Assembly (NCBI GenBank): GCA_022819855.1
Contig: JAJEGN010000014.1
Location: forward strand, 188,501-252,500
Source: Gammaproteobacteria bacterium
Lineage (GTDB): Bacteria; Pseudomonadota; Gammaproteobacteria; Steroidobacterales; Rariloculaceae
Length of the DNA stretch: 64,000 bases
Reading direction: 5' to 3'
Part shown: piece by piece, positions 1 through 9,164 of the stretch
Position numbering within the stretch: position 1 is the first letter of the stretch
How the letters are laid out: each line of letters starts with the position of its first letter
Made by a program: the position numbers and the translations under genes
The notes under the pieces: generated by a model
What the model was told of the DNA's origin: nothing
The model's input: only the letters and a program-made list of their open reading frames with translations
The model's database searches: none

Positions 1-596
1 ACCGCGGCCCGAGCTCGATCAACTGGCCGATCATCTGGGGCGAGACCGAGACGGGGCTCTCGATCTTCTGGCCCGATGACGGTCTCGACGAGGGTCCGAT
101 CCTGCTGCAGAAGACCATCGCGATCGGCGACGACGACACGCTCGGCTCGCTCTACTTCAATCACCTGTACCCGATGGGGGTTGCAGCGATGCTCGAGGGC
201 GTCGACCTCGTCCGTGACGGCAATGCGCCGCGCATCGAGCAGGACCACAGTCAGGCCACCTACGAAGGCTGGTGCCGCCGCGATCTCGTCAGGATCAACT
301 GGCACATGCCGCAGCAGGCGGTCTGGAACCTCTTGCGCGGAGCGAACCCGCAGCCCGGCGCCTGGTCGACGTTCGAAGGTGAACCCGTCAGCATCTACGA
401 TGCAGTCAAGGTGCCCGAGGCGCTGAGCGTCCAGCCCGGCCAGGTGACGGCCGTGGACGATGACTCGGTGACGGTTGCGACGGCCGACGGCCAGCTTCGC
501 TTGCTCAAGGTCCGGCCGGCCGGCAGCGGCAAGATCGGCGCCGGCGAATGGGCCGCCGCTGCCGGCATCAGGAAGGGGGCGCGACTCGGCGTGTGA
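1..596 (+). CDS. Formyltransferase-family protein, C-terminal part (5' end outside window)
   Basis: The frame is open from the left edge (first full codon at base 3) and stops at TGA 594-596. The visible residues contain the conserved formyltransferase segment S-S-I-N-W-x-I-I-W-G-E-T-E-T-G, then a Formyl_trans_C-like domain (NWHMPQQAVWNLLRG, PGAWSTFEG). The family uses 10-formyltetrahydrofolate, in methionyl-tRNA formyltransferase or 10-formyl-THF hydrolase/dehydrogenase. The wording around FWPDDGLDEGPILLQK and NHLYPMGV recalls the hydrolase domain of 10-formyl-THF dehydrogenases more than bacterial Fmt. That is recall, not an alignment. The N-terminal half and start codon are not visible, so the exact reaction stays open. 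Confidence 0.75.
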   Translation, partial: RGPSSINWPIIWGETETGLSIFWPDDGLDEGPILLQKTIAIGDDDTLGSLYFNHLYPMGVAAMLEGVDLVRDGNAPRIEQDHSQATYEGWCRRDLVRINWHMPQQAVWNLLRGANPQPGAWSTFEGEPVSIYDAVKVPEALSVQPGQVTAVDDDSVTVATADGQLRLLKVRPAGSGKIGAGEWAAAAGIRKGARLGV

Positions 597-769
597 GGGT
601 CCCTGGACGATAGCGTCGCGATATTTCGCGGCGGACGGCCATGTAACGGCGCTGTCTCCGGAGCACGCACACAACGGCCATGTCCATGGGCGGGTAGGGC
701 GCCTTGGGAGTGCGTGCGGCAGAACCCTTCGACATTAAACGGTTCGACAAGCGCCGAACGTCGCGCCGC

Positions 770-2314
770 TTACGCGCCGCCGTTCTCGGCCCGCATGAGA
801 ATCTCCACGACCGCGTCCGACACTTCGTCGACCCGCCCGTCGATCCCTTCAAGCGCGGTGTCGAGCGGCGACCTGCCGAGTGCGTCGACGATGTCGACTT
901 CGGCGCCTTGCTCGATCAGGTACTCGACGACGCGTGGCCAGCCGAAGCGAATGGCGCCGTAGAGCGCCGTCTGCGCTTCGCGGTCCGTCATCGAGTTTCT
1001 GCGGGCGATGCGCGCGGTACGGCTATGGATGTCGGTGACCCTCGAGTTGATGTCTGCGCCTGCGGCGAGCAGGACCTCGAGTGTTGCGATCACGCGCGAT
1101 TCGACGTCACCGCGAAAATTGATCCGCCGGTCACTGCGCGAGACGCCCATGCCCGCGGCGGCCATGAGCGGCGTGACGCCCATCACGTTCGGCAGGTCCA
1201 CGAGCGCGCCGTGATCGAGCAGCGCGCGCACGGTTTCGGTGTCGTGGCCGCTCGCGGCGCGCAGCAGCGGCGTCGCCCCCGTCGTCAGGAGGTTGTCCCT
1301 GAAGCGGCTGCTGTTGCCGCCGCGGCCCGGGCGCAGCATGTTGAGCTGGGGATTGGGATCGACGCCCGCCTCGAGCAACATGCGGACGATGTCCCGGGGC
1401 GTCGTCTCGCCGGTGATCACGGGCATGGCAGGGCCCGTGTTCGCACCGCTATACGAACTCATGTCGACGGCCGCGTAGAGCGGTGTGCGTCCCCACCAGT
1501 CCCAGACATTGGGGTTCGCGCCGTTCTCGAGCAGGAGCCTCGCCGTGTCGTAGCTGAAGTTGTCGAAGGCCACGAGCACGGGCGTCACCCCGTCAGGGTT
1601 CGGCTGGTTCACGTCGGCGCCCGCCGCGACGATGGCCGCGGCGCAGGCCGTGCAGCGCGACCGTGCCGCATACAGCAACGCTGTGAGCCCGCCGGTCGGC
1701 CGGTACTGCGCGCGCGGTTCGGAGGTGATCTGCGTAGACCAGTCGTGCGCCAGCGCCTGTACGTTGACGTCCGCGCCGTGGTTGACGAGGAACTCGACGA
1801 TGTCCGGTGCGGGCGTATCCGCGGCCCACATGAGCGCCGTCTGGCCGCGCCACGTTTCGCGCGCGCTGACGTCGGCGCCGTGCCGGACGAGCAACTCGGC
1901 GATCTCGAGCGAGCCCGCGCGCGCGCTCAGCATCAGCGCCGTCTGCCCCTCCTGGTTGGGCGCCTCGACGTCGGCGCCGGCGTCCAGCAGCATTTCGACG
2001 AGTTCGACGTTCGCGGTCTTGACGGCCTCCGCCAGGGGACTTGAGCCGTAGCGGTTCGTGACGTCGGGCCGCGCCCCGTTTCCAAGCAGTGCTTCCACGA
2101 GTTCGGCATCGAGCCGGTAGACGGCCCAGTGCAGCGGTGTCGTGCCGTCGCCCTGAGCCTGGTTGACGTCCGCACCGTCCCGGATCGCCTCGAATGCAGC
2201 GTCCCGGTCGCCGCTCTGGATCAGCTCGGCGAGCGCTCCGCAGGCCACTGCGGGGCCCGCGGCGAGCAGAAGGCCGGTCAGCCAAAATACCGGGATTCTC
2301 GTTCGGATTGCCAT
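770..2314 (-). CDS. Secreted ankyrin-repeat protein (cassette 1)
   Basis: This 514-residue protein has an N-terminal signal peptide (hydrophobic FWLTGLLLAAGPAVA, cleavage near residue 24), then ankyrin repeats almost end to end. Typical repeat phrases are DGTTPLHWAVYRLDAELVEA, GADVNVQ and GATPLLRAA. Ankyrin repeats are protein-binding scaffolds, so a periplasmic binding or assembly role is inferred. A C-x-x-C (RCTAC) lies near residues 215-220 inside the array. It is the last gene of a minus-strand cassette after the DUF1592-type and DUF1552 genes, with 81 bases between it and the DUF1552 gene. A second ankyrin protein heads the related cassette at 16-21.5 kb. No specific partner can be named. 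Confidence 0.85.
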   Translation of the reverse strand: MAIRTRIPVFWLTGLLLAAGPAVACGALAELIQSGDRDAAFEAIRDGADVNQAQGDGTTPLHWAVYRLDAELVEALLGNGARPDVTNRYGSSPLAEAVKTANVELVEMLLDAGADVEAPNQEGQTALMLSARAGSLEIAELLVRHGADVSARETWRGQTALMWAADTPAPDIVEFLVNHGADVNVQALAHDWSTQITSEPRAQYRPTGGLTALLYAARSRCTACAAAIVAAGADVNQPNPDGVTPVLVAFDNFSYDTARLLLENGANPNVWDWWGRTPLYAAVDMSSYSGANTGPAMPVITGETTPRDIVRMLLEAGVDPNPQLNMLRPGRGGNSSRFRDNLLTTGATPLLRAASGHDTETVRALLDHGALVDLPNVMGVTPLMAAAGMGVSRSDRRINFRGDVESRVIATLEVLLAAGADINSRVTDIHSRTARIARRNSMTDREAQTALYGAIRFGWPRVVEYLIEQGAEVDIVDALGRSPLDTALEGIDGRVDEVSDAVVEILMRAENGGA

Positions 2315-2395
2315 CGCCTCAGCTCACCCCGTGAGACAACTGCCCGGGACCGCGACCAGGGTGCGCTGAACCGTCCTGCGCGATGCCCACACGCC

Positions 2396-3742
2396 TCAAA
2401 CGCCCGCGATCTCGCCCGTGCTGTCGGCGAAGCTCTGCATCTGGAGCCCGACCTTGTTGAGCACAGTGAGATGCAGGTTGGAAAGCGTCGTGCGTTCCGG
2501 CAGATCGATGTGCCGGCCGCCTGCGAGCGTGCCCGCGCCGCCGCCGACCAGGATCGTCGGCAACGGGTAGTTGTTGTGCCGGTCGCTGTTGCTCATGTTC
2601 GATCCGTACATGAGCAGCGAGTTGTCGAACAGCGTGCCCTCGCCGTCGGGAATCGAGTCAAGCTTCGCGACGAAGTCCGCAAAGCGCTCGACGTGGTAGC
2701 GTTGGATCAGGGCGAGCTTGCGCAGCCGGTCGACGTTGTTCGCATGGTGCGACAGCGGGTGGAACGCGTCGGAGACGCCAATGTGGTTGTAGGTCCGGTT
2801 CGTGCCTTCGGCAACCATGATGTACGACGCGACGCGCGTCAGGTCCGCCTGGTAGGCGAGCGCGATCAGGTCGAACATGAGCCTGACCTGCTCGTCGAAG
2901 GAATCGAGCTCGCCGATCGGCGCCTCGGGCACTTCGATACCGGAGAGATCCCGCTGCTCGGCAAACTCGACGCGCCGCTCGATCTCCCGCACGGTGTCCA
3001 GGTAGTCGCCGAGCAATGCGCGGTCGCTTGCGCTCAGGCGCCGCTGCAAGGCATGCGTGCGCTCGGAGATGAGATCAAGGATGCTCCGGGTCTGGCGCGC
3101 GATCGCCTCGCGTTCTTCGGGCGTATCGCCTTCGCCGAATAGCTGCGCGAACACCTTGCGCGGATTGAATTCCATCGGCAGGGGCGTCGAGGCGTTGCGG
3201 AACGACAGGGTCGAACTGTAGTAGCAGGCGCCGCCGCCCGAGCAGGCCGCCACCTGGATCGTGGTTTCCGACGCGACCTCGAGCGAGGGCAGTGCGGTGT
3301 CCTGGCCGATGTGCCCGGCGATGATCTGGTCGATGGTCGGCGCCATGCTCGCGCCGCGCTGGCCCTGGTCCGGCGCGATGCCGCTGAGCCAGGTGGCCGG
3401 CGTCGTGGTATGCACGGTGTTCCGGGCGGCCTTGTTCTCGAGGTAGCCGAACGACGTCAGCTTGTGCTTGTAGTCCTCGAGCGGCTCGAGGATCGGGCTC
3501 AGCGTGAAGTCGGCGCCCGACCCGCTCGGCGTCCAGTGATCGAGTTCCGCCCCATGAGCCGTGTTCCACATGATTGCGCCATGCGGGATGTAGAAGAAGC
3601 CTGCGCGCAGCTTCGGCGCGGCGGCCGTCTGGGCCAGGGCGGTCGCTGCCGGGATCATCGCGTCGAGCAGCGGCAGCCCGACCGAGACGCCGGCGCCCTT
3701 GAGCAGCGTTCTTCGGGACAGGTGTTTCTTCGTGAGATACAT
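2396..3742 (-). CDS. DUF1552 domain protein, Tat-exported (cassette 1)
   Basis: The 448-residue product begins with a twin-arginine type signal (SRRTLLKGAGVSVGLPLLDA, AATALAQ). The rest matches the DUF1552 family: GFFYIPHGAIMW near the start, a central helical part, and a C-terminal LMYGSNMSNSDRHNNYPLP region. The start has a purine-rich site (GGGGGAAGG) just upstream. The protein should be folded in the cytoplasm and exported, consistent with a cofactor- or metal-dependent enzyme, but no activity is established for the family. It lies 14 bases downstream of the haem-containing DUF1592-type gene, and the pairing recurs at 16083-19858. This supports a joint function. Confidence 0.88.
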   Translation of the reverse strand: MYLTKKHLSRRTLLKGAGVSVGLPLLDAMIPAATALAQTAAAPKLRAGFFYIPHGAIMWNTAHGAELDHWTPSGSGADFTLSPILEPLEDYKHKLTSFGYLENKAARNTVHTTTPATWLSGIAPDQGQRGASMAPTIDQIIAGHIGQDTALPSLEVASETTIQVAACSGGGACYYSSTLSFRNASTPLPMEFNPRKVFAQLFGEGDTPEEREAIARQTRSILDLISERTHALQRRLSASDRALLGDYLDTVREIERRVEFAEQRDLSGIEVPEAPIGELDSFDEQVRLMFDLIALAYQADLTRVASYIMVAEGTNRTYNHIGVSDAFHPLSHHANNVDRLRKLALIQRYHVERFADFVAKLDSIPDGEGTLFDNSLLMYGSNMSNSDRHNNYPLPTILVGGGAGTLAGGRHIDLPERTTLSNLHLTVLNKVGLQMQSFADSTGEIAGV

Positions 3743-3756
3743 GAACCTTCCCCCTG

Positions 3757-6246
3757 TCAGTTGAGCCGCGCGGCGCCGCTTTGCGGTGCGGCGGCGGCCC
3801 GCAGTGCGTCCGCTTCGGCCTCGTCGGCCGGCGCCTGCATGCGGAAAGCGTCGCTCGCGACGATTCCGGTCACGATCGCCGACAGGCGGTAATCCTGCTC
3901 GGCGGCGGCGCGCACGACGGCGCGTACCTGTGGCATGTCATGATACTCAAGCTCGCGCCCGAGCGCGTACATCATGAGTTTCTCGGTCAGGGCCTGCACG
4001 AACTGGTCGGACCGGCCGAGCAGGGCCTCGCGAAGTTCGACGGGACCATCCACGGCGATGCCCCCGGGCAGATTCGTGCTCGCATCGATCGGCGCATCGG
4101 CGAGTTCGTCGAAGTCGCGCCACCGGCCGGTCACGGTGAAGTTCTCGAGCGCCAGGCCGTACGGATCGATCACGCCGTGGCAGCCGTCGCAGTTCGGCGC
4201 CTCGCGGTGCTGCTCCAGGCGCACGCGGATCGTCTTCGGCTGCTCGCCCTCGGGTGTCGTTAGGTCCGTTTCGACGTTGGGGGGCGGCGGCGCGGGCGGT
4301 GTGCCCATGAGCTTTTCGAGTACCCAGGCGCCGCGCAGCACGGGAGACGTGCGGTCGCCGTAGGACGTGCGCAGCAGCACGGCCGCCTTGCCGAGCAACC
4401 CGCGGCGGTAGTCGTCCTCGAGCACGACGCGCCGGAATTGTGGGCCGCGCACCGAATCGATGCCGTAATGCTCCGCGAGCCGGTCGTTGAGGAAAGTGTG
4501 ATCGGCCGTAAGCAGCATACGGACGTTACGCTCCTCGAGCAGCACGCTGGCGATGAAAAGTTCAAGCTCGGTCGCGAAGTCCGCGCGCAGTTCGTCGCTG
4601 AAATCCGGGAACAGCCGCTCGTCCGGTTCGACGTCCTCGAGTTCGTCGAGGTTGAGCCAGCGCAGCGCGAAGCCTGTGACGAGCGATTCGGCGCGCGGGT
4701 CGGCGAGCATGCGCCTGACCTGCGTTTCGATGACTCCCGGGTCCCCGAGGGCGCCGGAACTTGCAAGGTCGAGGAGTTCGTCGTCCGGACCCTGGCTCCA
4801 GAGGAAGAACGACAGCCGTGTCGCGAGCTCGAGTTCGCTGAGCGCGTGGAGGCCTTCGCTGTCGTGGTCCTCTGGAGGAGCGATCGCGCGATACAGGAAT
4901 TCGGGGCTTGCGAGGACGGCCGTCAGGAGTTGCTCGACGCCCGCGTCGAACGCGCCCTCCGCGCCGGCGACGGATTCGCGGCCCGCTTCGTAGAACGGCA
5001 TGAGCCGATCGATGTCGTCCTGGTCGACCGGTCGGCGGAACGCGCGCCGGGCGAGATTGGCGGCGATGCGTTCGGCACAGCCCCGTTCCCGTTCCCGAAC
5101 CTCGGGTTCGCAGATGAAGACCTTCTCGCGGCTCGCGGTGCGCGAGACGCCCGTCGAATCGAACGGTCCGACGATCTCGATGCCGCCGATCACGCGCGGC
5201 ACGCGCATCTGGCCGGAGAAACTGAAGCCGCCGTAGGGGGTGAAGCCGTAGATCGTGCCATCGGTCGCCGCTTGCGAGCGTTCGATGAAGGTGACGACGA
5301 TCTCGTGCACGCCGGCCGTGACGGTTACGGGGATATCGGCAAACCGCTGCATGAGGTCCGCCCGGGCCGGTGCGCCGAAGCGGTTGACGAACTCGAGATC
5401 CTCGATACCGCCGAGCCGGGCGCGGAATACCTCGGTTCGATCGACGAGGACGACGAGCGTGTGCTCGGTTTCGAGCGACCGCGGGTAGAGCCCCACGTCG
5501 AGGTCGGTGATGTTGAACCGGTACTCGCCATCGGACGGGAACACGTGCGTGAACATGGTCCCGCCGCGCGTGCCGAGCGGCATGCCGTCGACGTAGCCGT
5601 CCTGATCTCCGCCCGGTGGCGGGAAGTAAACGCTCGCAAGCTTGGGTCGGGTTTCGCCGACGGCAAGCCGTGCCACGGTTCGCGCCGTGCTGACGTATTG
5701 CTCGAGGAAGGCGGGCGAAACGCTCAGTGCAGCCGCGATGTTGCTGAAGCCGTCGACCTCGATGTCGGTGGGCAGGTATTCGGCGGGATCGATCTCGACG
5801 CCGAGCAGGTCCCTGACCGCCGTGGCATATTCGGTGCGGTTCAGCCTCTGAACGGGCACGTGCCCCGCCACCGGCGCCTCGCTGCCCGTATCGATCGTCC
5901 GTTCGAGCCAGCCGACGAAACTGTCGATGCGCGATTCTTCCGGCCGCGCATTGCCGGGCGGCGGCATGAGGCGGCCGCGCAGCTTGCGCACGGCCGCTTC
6001 GAAGATTTCGGCGTGCTCCGGGACGGCGTCCGGCGTCAGCCCTTCGAACACGATGCCGCCCGCAAACTCGGCTTCGTTGTGGCACTCCGTGCAATAGGAC
6101 TCGAGCAGGCTCCAGTGCTGCGCGGGCCGGTCGGCAAACGGCGCAAGCAGATAGACGCCGATCGCGCCCGCAACGACCGCTCCGGACATGCCGACCGTAA
6201 TCAGAACCTTGCGTGTTTGCCTGCTTGCGGGCATCCGATCAAGCAT
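3757..6246 (-). CDS. Membrane-anchored DUF1587/1595/1592/1588/1585 protein with two c-type haem motifs (cassette 1)
   Basis: The chosen start (829 residues) is the ATG at 6246, preceded by GGGG at good spacing. The frame is open further upstream but without a signal-like sequence. Residues about 14-36 form one membrane anchor. A C-T-E-C-H haem-binding motif follows at 52-56 and a second, C-D-G-C-H, at 686-690. Between and after them come the PSD-type domains usually seen together, DUF1587, DUF1595, DUF1592, DUF1588 and DUF1585. This layout is best known from planctomycetes. A periplasmic electron-transfer or oxidoreductase role is inferred from the two haems. It is first in its cassette, directly before the DUF1552 gene. 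Confidence 0.87.
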   Translation of the reverse strand: MLDRMPASRQTRKVLITVGMSGAVVAGAIGVYLLAPFADRPAQHWSLLESYCTECHNEAEFAGGIVFEGLTPDAVPEHAEIFEAAVRKLRGRLMPPPGNARPEESRIDSFVGWLERTIDTGSEAPVAGHVPVQRLNRTEYATAVRDLLGVEIDPAEYLPTDIEVDGFSNIAAALSVSPAFLEQYVSTARTVARLAVGETRPKLASVYFPPPGGDQDGYVDGMPLGTRGGTMFTHVFPSDGEYRFNITDLDVGLYPRSLETEHTLVVLVDRTEVFRARLGGIEDLEFVNRFGAPARADLMQRFADIPVTVTAGVHEIVVTFIERSQAATDGTIYGFTPYGGFSFSGQMRVPRVIGGIEIVGPFDSTGVSRTASREKVFICEPEVRERERGCAERIAANLARRAFRRPVDQDDIDRLMPFYEAGRESVAGAEGAFDAGVEQLLTAVLASPEFLYRAIAPPEDHDSEGLHALSELELATRLSFFLWSQGPDDELLDLASSGALGDPGVIETQVRRMLADPRAESLVTGFALRWLNLDELEDVEPDERLFPDFSDELRADFATELELFIASVLLEERNVRMLLTADHTFLNDRLAEHYGIDSVRGPQFRRVVLEDDYRRGLLGKAAVLLRTSYGDRTSPVLRGAWVLEKLMGTPPAPPPPNVETDLTTPEGEQPKTIRVRLEQHREAPNCDGCHGVIDPYGLALENFTVTGRWRDFDELADAPIDASTNLPGGIAVDGPVELREALLGRSDQFVQALTEKLMMYALGRELEYHDMPQVRAVVRAAAEQDYRLSAIVTGIVASDAFRMQAPADEAEADALRAAAAPQSGAARLN

Positions 6247-6289
6247 AGAACCCCGCATCGATCCAGTCCAGATTGACTGACAACTACAA

Positions 6290-6323
6290 CCCCCAATCTG
6301 CTGCAAGCCAAAGGGAGGTGCGC
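6290..6323 (-). repeat. Truncated copy of the 110-bp palindromic repeat: flank plus first bases of one arm
   Basis: The sequence AAGCCAAAGGGAGGTGCGC, preceded by CCCCCAATC, matches the conserved flank and arm start of the full copy at 6400 (ACAAGCCAAGGGGAGGCGC). It breaks off after about 13 bases of arm, so this looks like a relic or a partial element. With the full copy it fills most of the 397-base gap between the DUF1592-type gene and the methyltransferase gene. I see no gene in that gap. Confidence 0.55.
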
Positions 6324-6399
6324 GCGGAGTTCTCGATCCTATCCACGCAATCGCGTCGCGCATTCCCGATCCTCCGATCCCCCATCCGCGACAAGCCAA

Positions 6400-6509
6400 G
6401 GGGAGGCGCATTACGGGCTGCTCGAAACCCTCGCGCGCAGGGATGCGCGCGCGGAGCCTCCAGGGACGGATTCACGGCGTGTTTCAAGCAGCCCGTAATG
6501 CGCCTCCCC
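6400..6509 (-). repeat. 110-bp palindromic repeat, copy 1
   Basis: The left arm (6400-6428) and right arm (6481-6509) are inverted repeats of 29 bases with one mismatch. The left arm begins GGGGAGGCGCATTACGGGCT. The 52-base centre is asymmetric, contains CGCGCGCAGGGATGCGCGCG (itself able to form a small hairpin), and ends in CACGGCGT. Compared with copies 2-4 the centre is on the opposite strand. The outer flank ACAAGCCAA is conserved with other copies. Confidence 0.93.
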
Positions 6510-6643
6510 GCACCCTCGCGCCAACGCTCACCCGGCGCGTTTAAAGCACCCGGTGGCGTGATTCGTCGAACCTGCCGTCCCCGATTGACACGACAGGCGC
6601 TTCTCTTCATCGTGTGAGCCCGCTTCACCGGGGCGTTGAGAGT

Positions 6644-8008
6644 ATGAGTGGACGATTCGAGCTGGTCAGCGTGCTTGCCTGCCCGCGCTGCGACCACGCG
6701 CCGTTGACCGCAGCCGACGGCCGGCACCGTTGCGACGCGTGCCGGATCGATTTCCCGACTCTGGACGGGATCCCGTGGCTTTTCGCCGAACCTTCCGCGT
6801 CGCTCGGCGAGTGGCGGAGTCGCGCCGACTTCACGATGCAGACCCTTGCGCACGAGCAGCGGCGCCTGCAGGCGGCCGCTTCCGCGGGCGACGTCAGCGA
6901 CCTCACGCGCCGGCGGCTCACGAAGCATGCCGAGGCGACCCGGGCGCACGCCGAGCATCTCGGTACGCTGCTCGCGCCGCTCAAACTCGAGCCGCTGACG
7001 GCGAGCTTCGCGACCAACCTCGCGTTCAGAACGCGCGTGCCGTCCGATCAGGGCCTGATGAAGTACGCCTACAACATCCATCGGGACTGGTCGTGGGGCA
7101 AGGACGAGAACGAAGCCTCGTTCGCGATCGTGCGAGAGGCGCTCGCCGGTGCATCGCCGGGCAAGACCCTCGTGCTCGGCGCGGGCGCCGGGAGGCTCGC
7201 CTACGACGTGCACACGCGCACGGACTCCGAAGCCACCGTCGTGGTCGATTTCAATCCGTTCCTGCTGTTCCTCGCGCGACGCATCACGACCGGGGAGACG
7301 GTCGAACTCTACGAGTTCCCACTCGCGCCAAGATCAATCGACGACCATGCGGTGCTGCGCACGCTCGAGGCGGAACAGCCCTGCCGCGACGGCCTGCATT
7401 ACGTGCTCGCCGACGCACACCGTCCGCCGTTCGTCAAGGGCGGTTTCGATACCGTGCTGACACCCTGGCTCGTCGACATTTTGCCCGAACGCTTCGGGAC
7501 GCTGTGCAAGCGCATCAACGCGCTGCTGTCGGACGGCGGCCGCTGGATCAATTTCGGATCGCTGAGCTTTCATGTCGGCGACCCGGCTTTGCAGTACTCG
7601 AAAGAGGAGTGCGCCGAGATCATCGCCGAAACGGGTTTCGACGCGCCTGTGTTTTCGGAAACGTCGATGCCGTACCTGTGCTCGCCGGCGAGCCGGCACG
7701 GGCGTCACGAACAGGTGCTCGGCTGGACCGCGGACAAGCAGCGGGATGTGCCGAAGGCGCCGCGTCACAAGGCGCTGCCCGACTGGCTGGTGCTCGGCAA
7801 GGATCCGGTGCCGCTGCTCGATTCCTTCCACCTGACGGCCGAATCGACGCGCGTTCGCGCCTACATCCTGTCGCTGATCGACGGGCGCCGTTCGCTCGAT
7901 GACATCGTTGCCGTGTTCGATCAGCAGAAGCTCATGACGCACGAGGAAGCCGAGGCGACGATTCGCGAACTCCTGATCAGGCTCTACGAGTCGAGCCGAC
8001 GCAGGTAG
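6644..8008 (+). CDS. N2227-like SAM-dependent methyltransferase with Zn-ribbon and PqqD-like tail
   Basis: The predicted 454-residue protein starts at ATG 6644; a GTG at 6614 is in frame but less convincing. It opens with a Trm112-like zinc ribbon (C-P-R-C ... C-D-A-C). The methyltransferase core has a SAM-binding loop (LVLGAGAGRLAYDVH), an acidic VVDFNPF, and LADAHRPPF / LTPWLVDIL. This resembles the N2227 family that includes carnosine N-methyltransferase. The last ~65 residues (TRVRAYILSLIDGRRSLDDI) look like a PqqD-type peptide-binding domain. The protein is cytoplasmic with no signal peptide. The substrate is unknown; the domain set would suit a peptide or small amine. It is transcribed alone, away from its neighbours. 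Confidence 0.7.
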   Translation: MSGRFELVSVLACPRCDHAPLTAADGRHRCDACRIDFPTLDGIPWLFAEPSASLGEWRSRADFTMQTLAHEQRRLQAAASAGDVSDLTRRRLTKHAEATRAHAEHLGTLLAPLKLEPLTASFATNLAFRTRVPSDQGLMKYAYNIHRDWSWGKDENEASFAIVREALAGASPGKTLVLGAGAGRLAYDVHTRTDSEATVVVDFNPFLLFLARRITTGETVELYEFPLAPRSIDDHAVLRTLEAEQPCRDGLHYVLADAHRPPFVKGGFDTVLTPWLVDILPERFGTLCKRINALLSDGGRWINFGSLSFHVGDPALQYSKEECAEIIAETGFDAPVFSETSMPYLCSPASRHGRHEQVLGWTADKQRDVPKAPRHKALPDWLVLGKDPVPLLDSFHLTAESTRVRAYILSLIDGRRSLDDIVAVFDQQKLMTHEEAEATIRELLIRLYESSRRR

Positions 8009-8055
8009 CGCGGGCGACGGCTTTCGCCCGGCCCGATCCTCTGCCGTAGCCCCCC

Positions 8056-8937
8056 TCAGGCAAGCCCCGAGGCGCGTGCCTGCTCGAGCGCAAGCACGGC
8101 CTGATCGCGGTCGCCGTCGCCGTGGGCGACGGCCTCGATCAGACGGTCGCGATAGACGTTGTGGCTCGGCATCGGCACGCTCGCCAGATCGGCCGTCGCC
8201 GCGATGAGGTTGGCGTCCTTGAGTCCGACCGTAATGGGCGAACCGACCTCGTCGTAGGTCTCGTCCACCATCTTTTGACCGTAAATCCTGTAGGCCGGGG
8301 CCGAGAAGAGCCCTTCGGTCATGACGTCCTGAAAGACCTGCGGCTCCACGCCGTACTTGCGCACGAGCGAGAAGCCTTCGGCCATCGCGATCATGGCGCA
8401 GCCGAGCACGGCGTTGTTGGCGAGCTTGATCGCACTTGCGGATTCAGGCTTCGTCCCGGCGAGAAAGGCGCGGCGACCCATCGCCTCGAGCAGCCCGCCG
8501 CAGCGGCGGACGGCCTCGTCGGGACCGGCGACGACGATGCCGAGTTGTCCTGCGGCCGCGAGGTCGGGCCGGCCGAGGACGGGCGCCGCGACGAGCGTCT
8601 GTCCGGCCGCGGCATGCCCGGCTTCAAGCTCGCGGATCGTGGCGACGCCATGCGTGCCCATGACGAGGTGGATGCCGCCGGCGCCGAGGGTTTCGCAGAG
8701 GCCGCCCGGTCCCAACGCGACTTCGGAGACGACGGTATCGGCGACGAGCATGGTCACGACGACCTCGCCCGCGGCGCCGACCTCGGCGACCGACGACGCT
8801 GCCTGTGCGCCGGCGGCGGTCAGCGGGGCCGCCTGCGCGGCGACGACATCGTACACGGCGAGATCATGTCCGGCGGCGAGTATTCGCCCGGCCATGCCTT
8901 GCCCCATTCGGCCAAGACCGATGAAGCCTGCGTTCAT
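8056..8937 (-). CDS. NAD(P)-dependent beta-hydroxyacid dehydrogenase (3-hydroxyisobutyrate dehydrogenase family)
   Basis: The start is ATG 8937, with GAGG upstream, giving 293 residues, the usual family length. The N-terminus shows the Rossmann dinucleotide loop GFIGLGRMGQGMAGRIL. The C-terminal helical domain contains SASAIKLANNAVLGCAM, where the lysine matches the family's catalytic Lys before the conserved N-N. Family members oxidise 3-hydroxyisobutyrate, tartronate semialdehyde, 6-phosphogluconate and related acids. The substrate loop does not decide which. It sits alone, convergent with the preceding methyltransferase gene. Confidence 0.85.
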   Translation of the reverse strand: MNAGFIGLGRMGQGMAGRILAAGHDLAVYDVVAAQAAPLTAAGAQAASSVAEVGAAGEVVVTMLVADTVVSEVALGPGGLCETLGAGGIHLVMGTHGVATIRELEAGHAAAGQTLVAAPVLGRPDLAAAGQLGIVVAGPDEAVRRCGGLLEAMGRRAFLAGTKPESASAIKLANNAVLGCAMIAMAEGFSLVRKYGVEPQVFQDVMTEGLFSAPAYRIYGQKMVDETYDEVGSPITVGLKDANLIAATADLASVPMPSHNVYRDRLIEAVAHGDGDRDQAVLALEQARASGLA

Positions 8938-9164
8938 GATGGACCTCGGGTTGTGGATCGGTGCGGGTGACTTTCCGGCGGGACATTCTAGCAGCGGACC
9001 GGCTGCGCAAGACCGTGTGAACCGGCGCTCCCCTGTAGCCATGACACCATGGCCGGACGATCGATCGAGGTCACCGCATCCGTTGCGAACGTCTCCGGAG
9101 GCGGCTCGATCAGGACCGGCGTGTGTGGGATACTGACTGATCGACAGGCAAACACTCCACGACG

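Noticed and set aside
4438-6276. A 612-codon open frame on the plus strand
   Set aside because: It lies fully antisense to the haem-containing DUF1592-type gene, has no recognisable domain and arises from GC-rich codon bias on the other strand.
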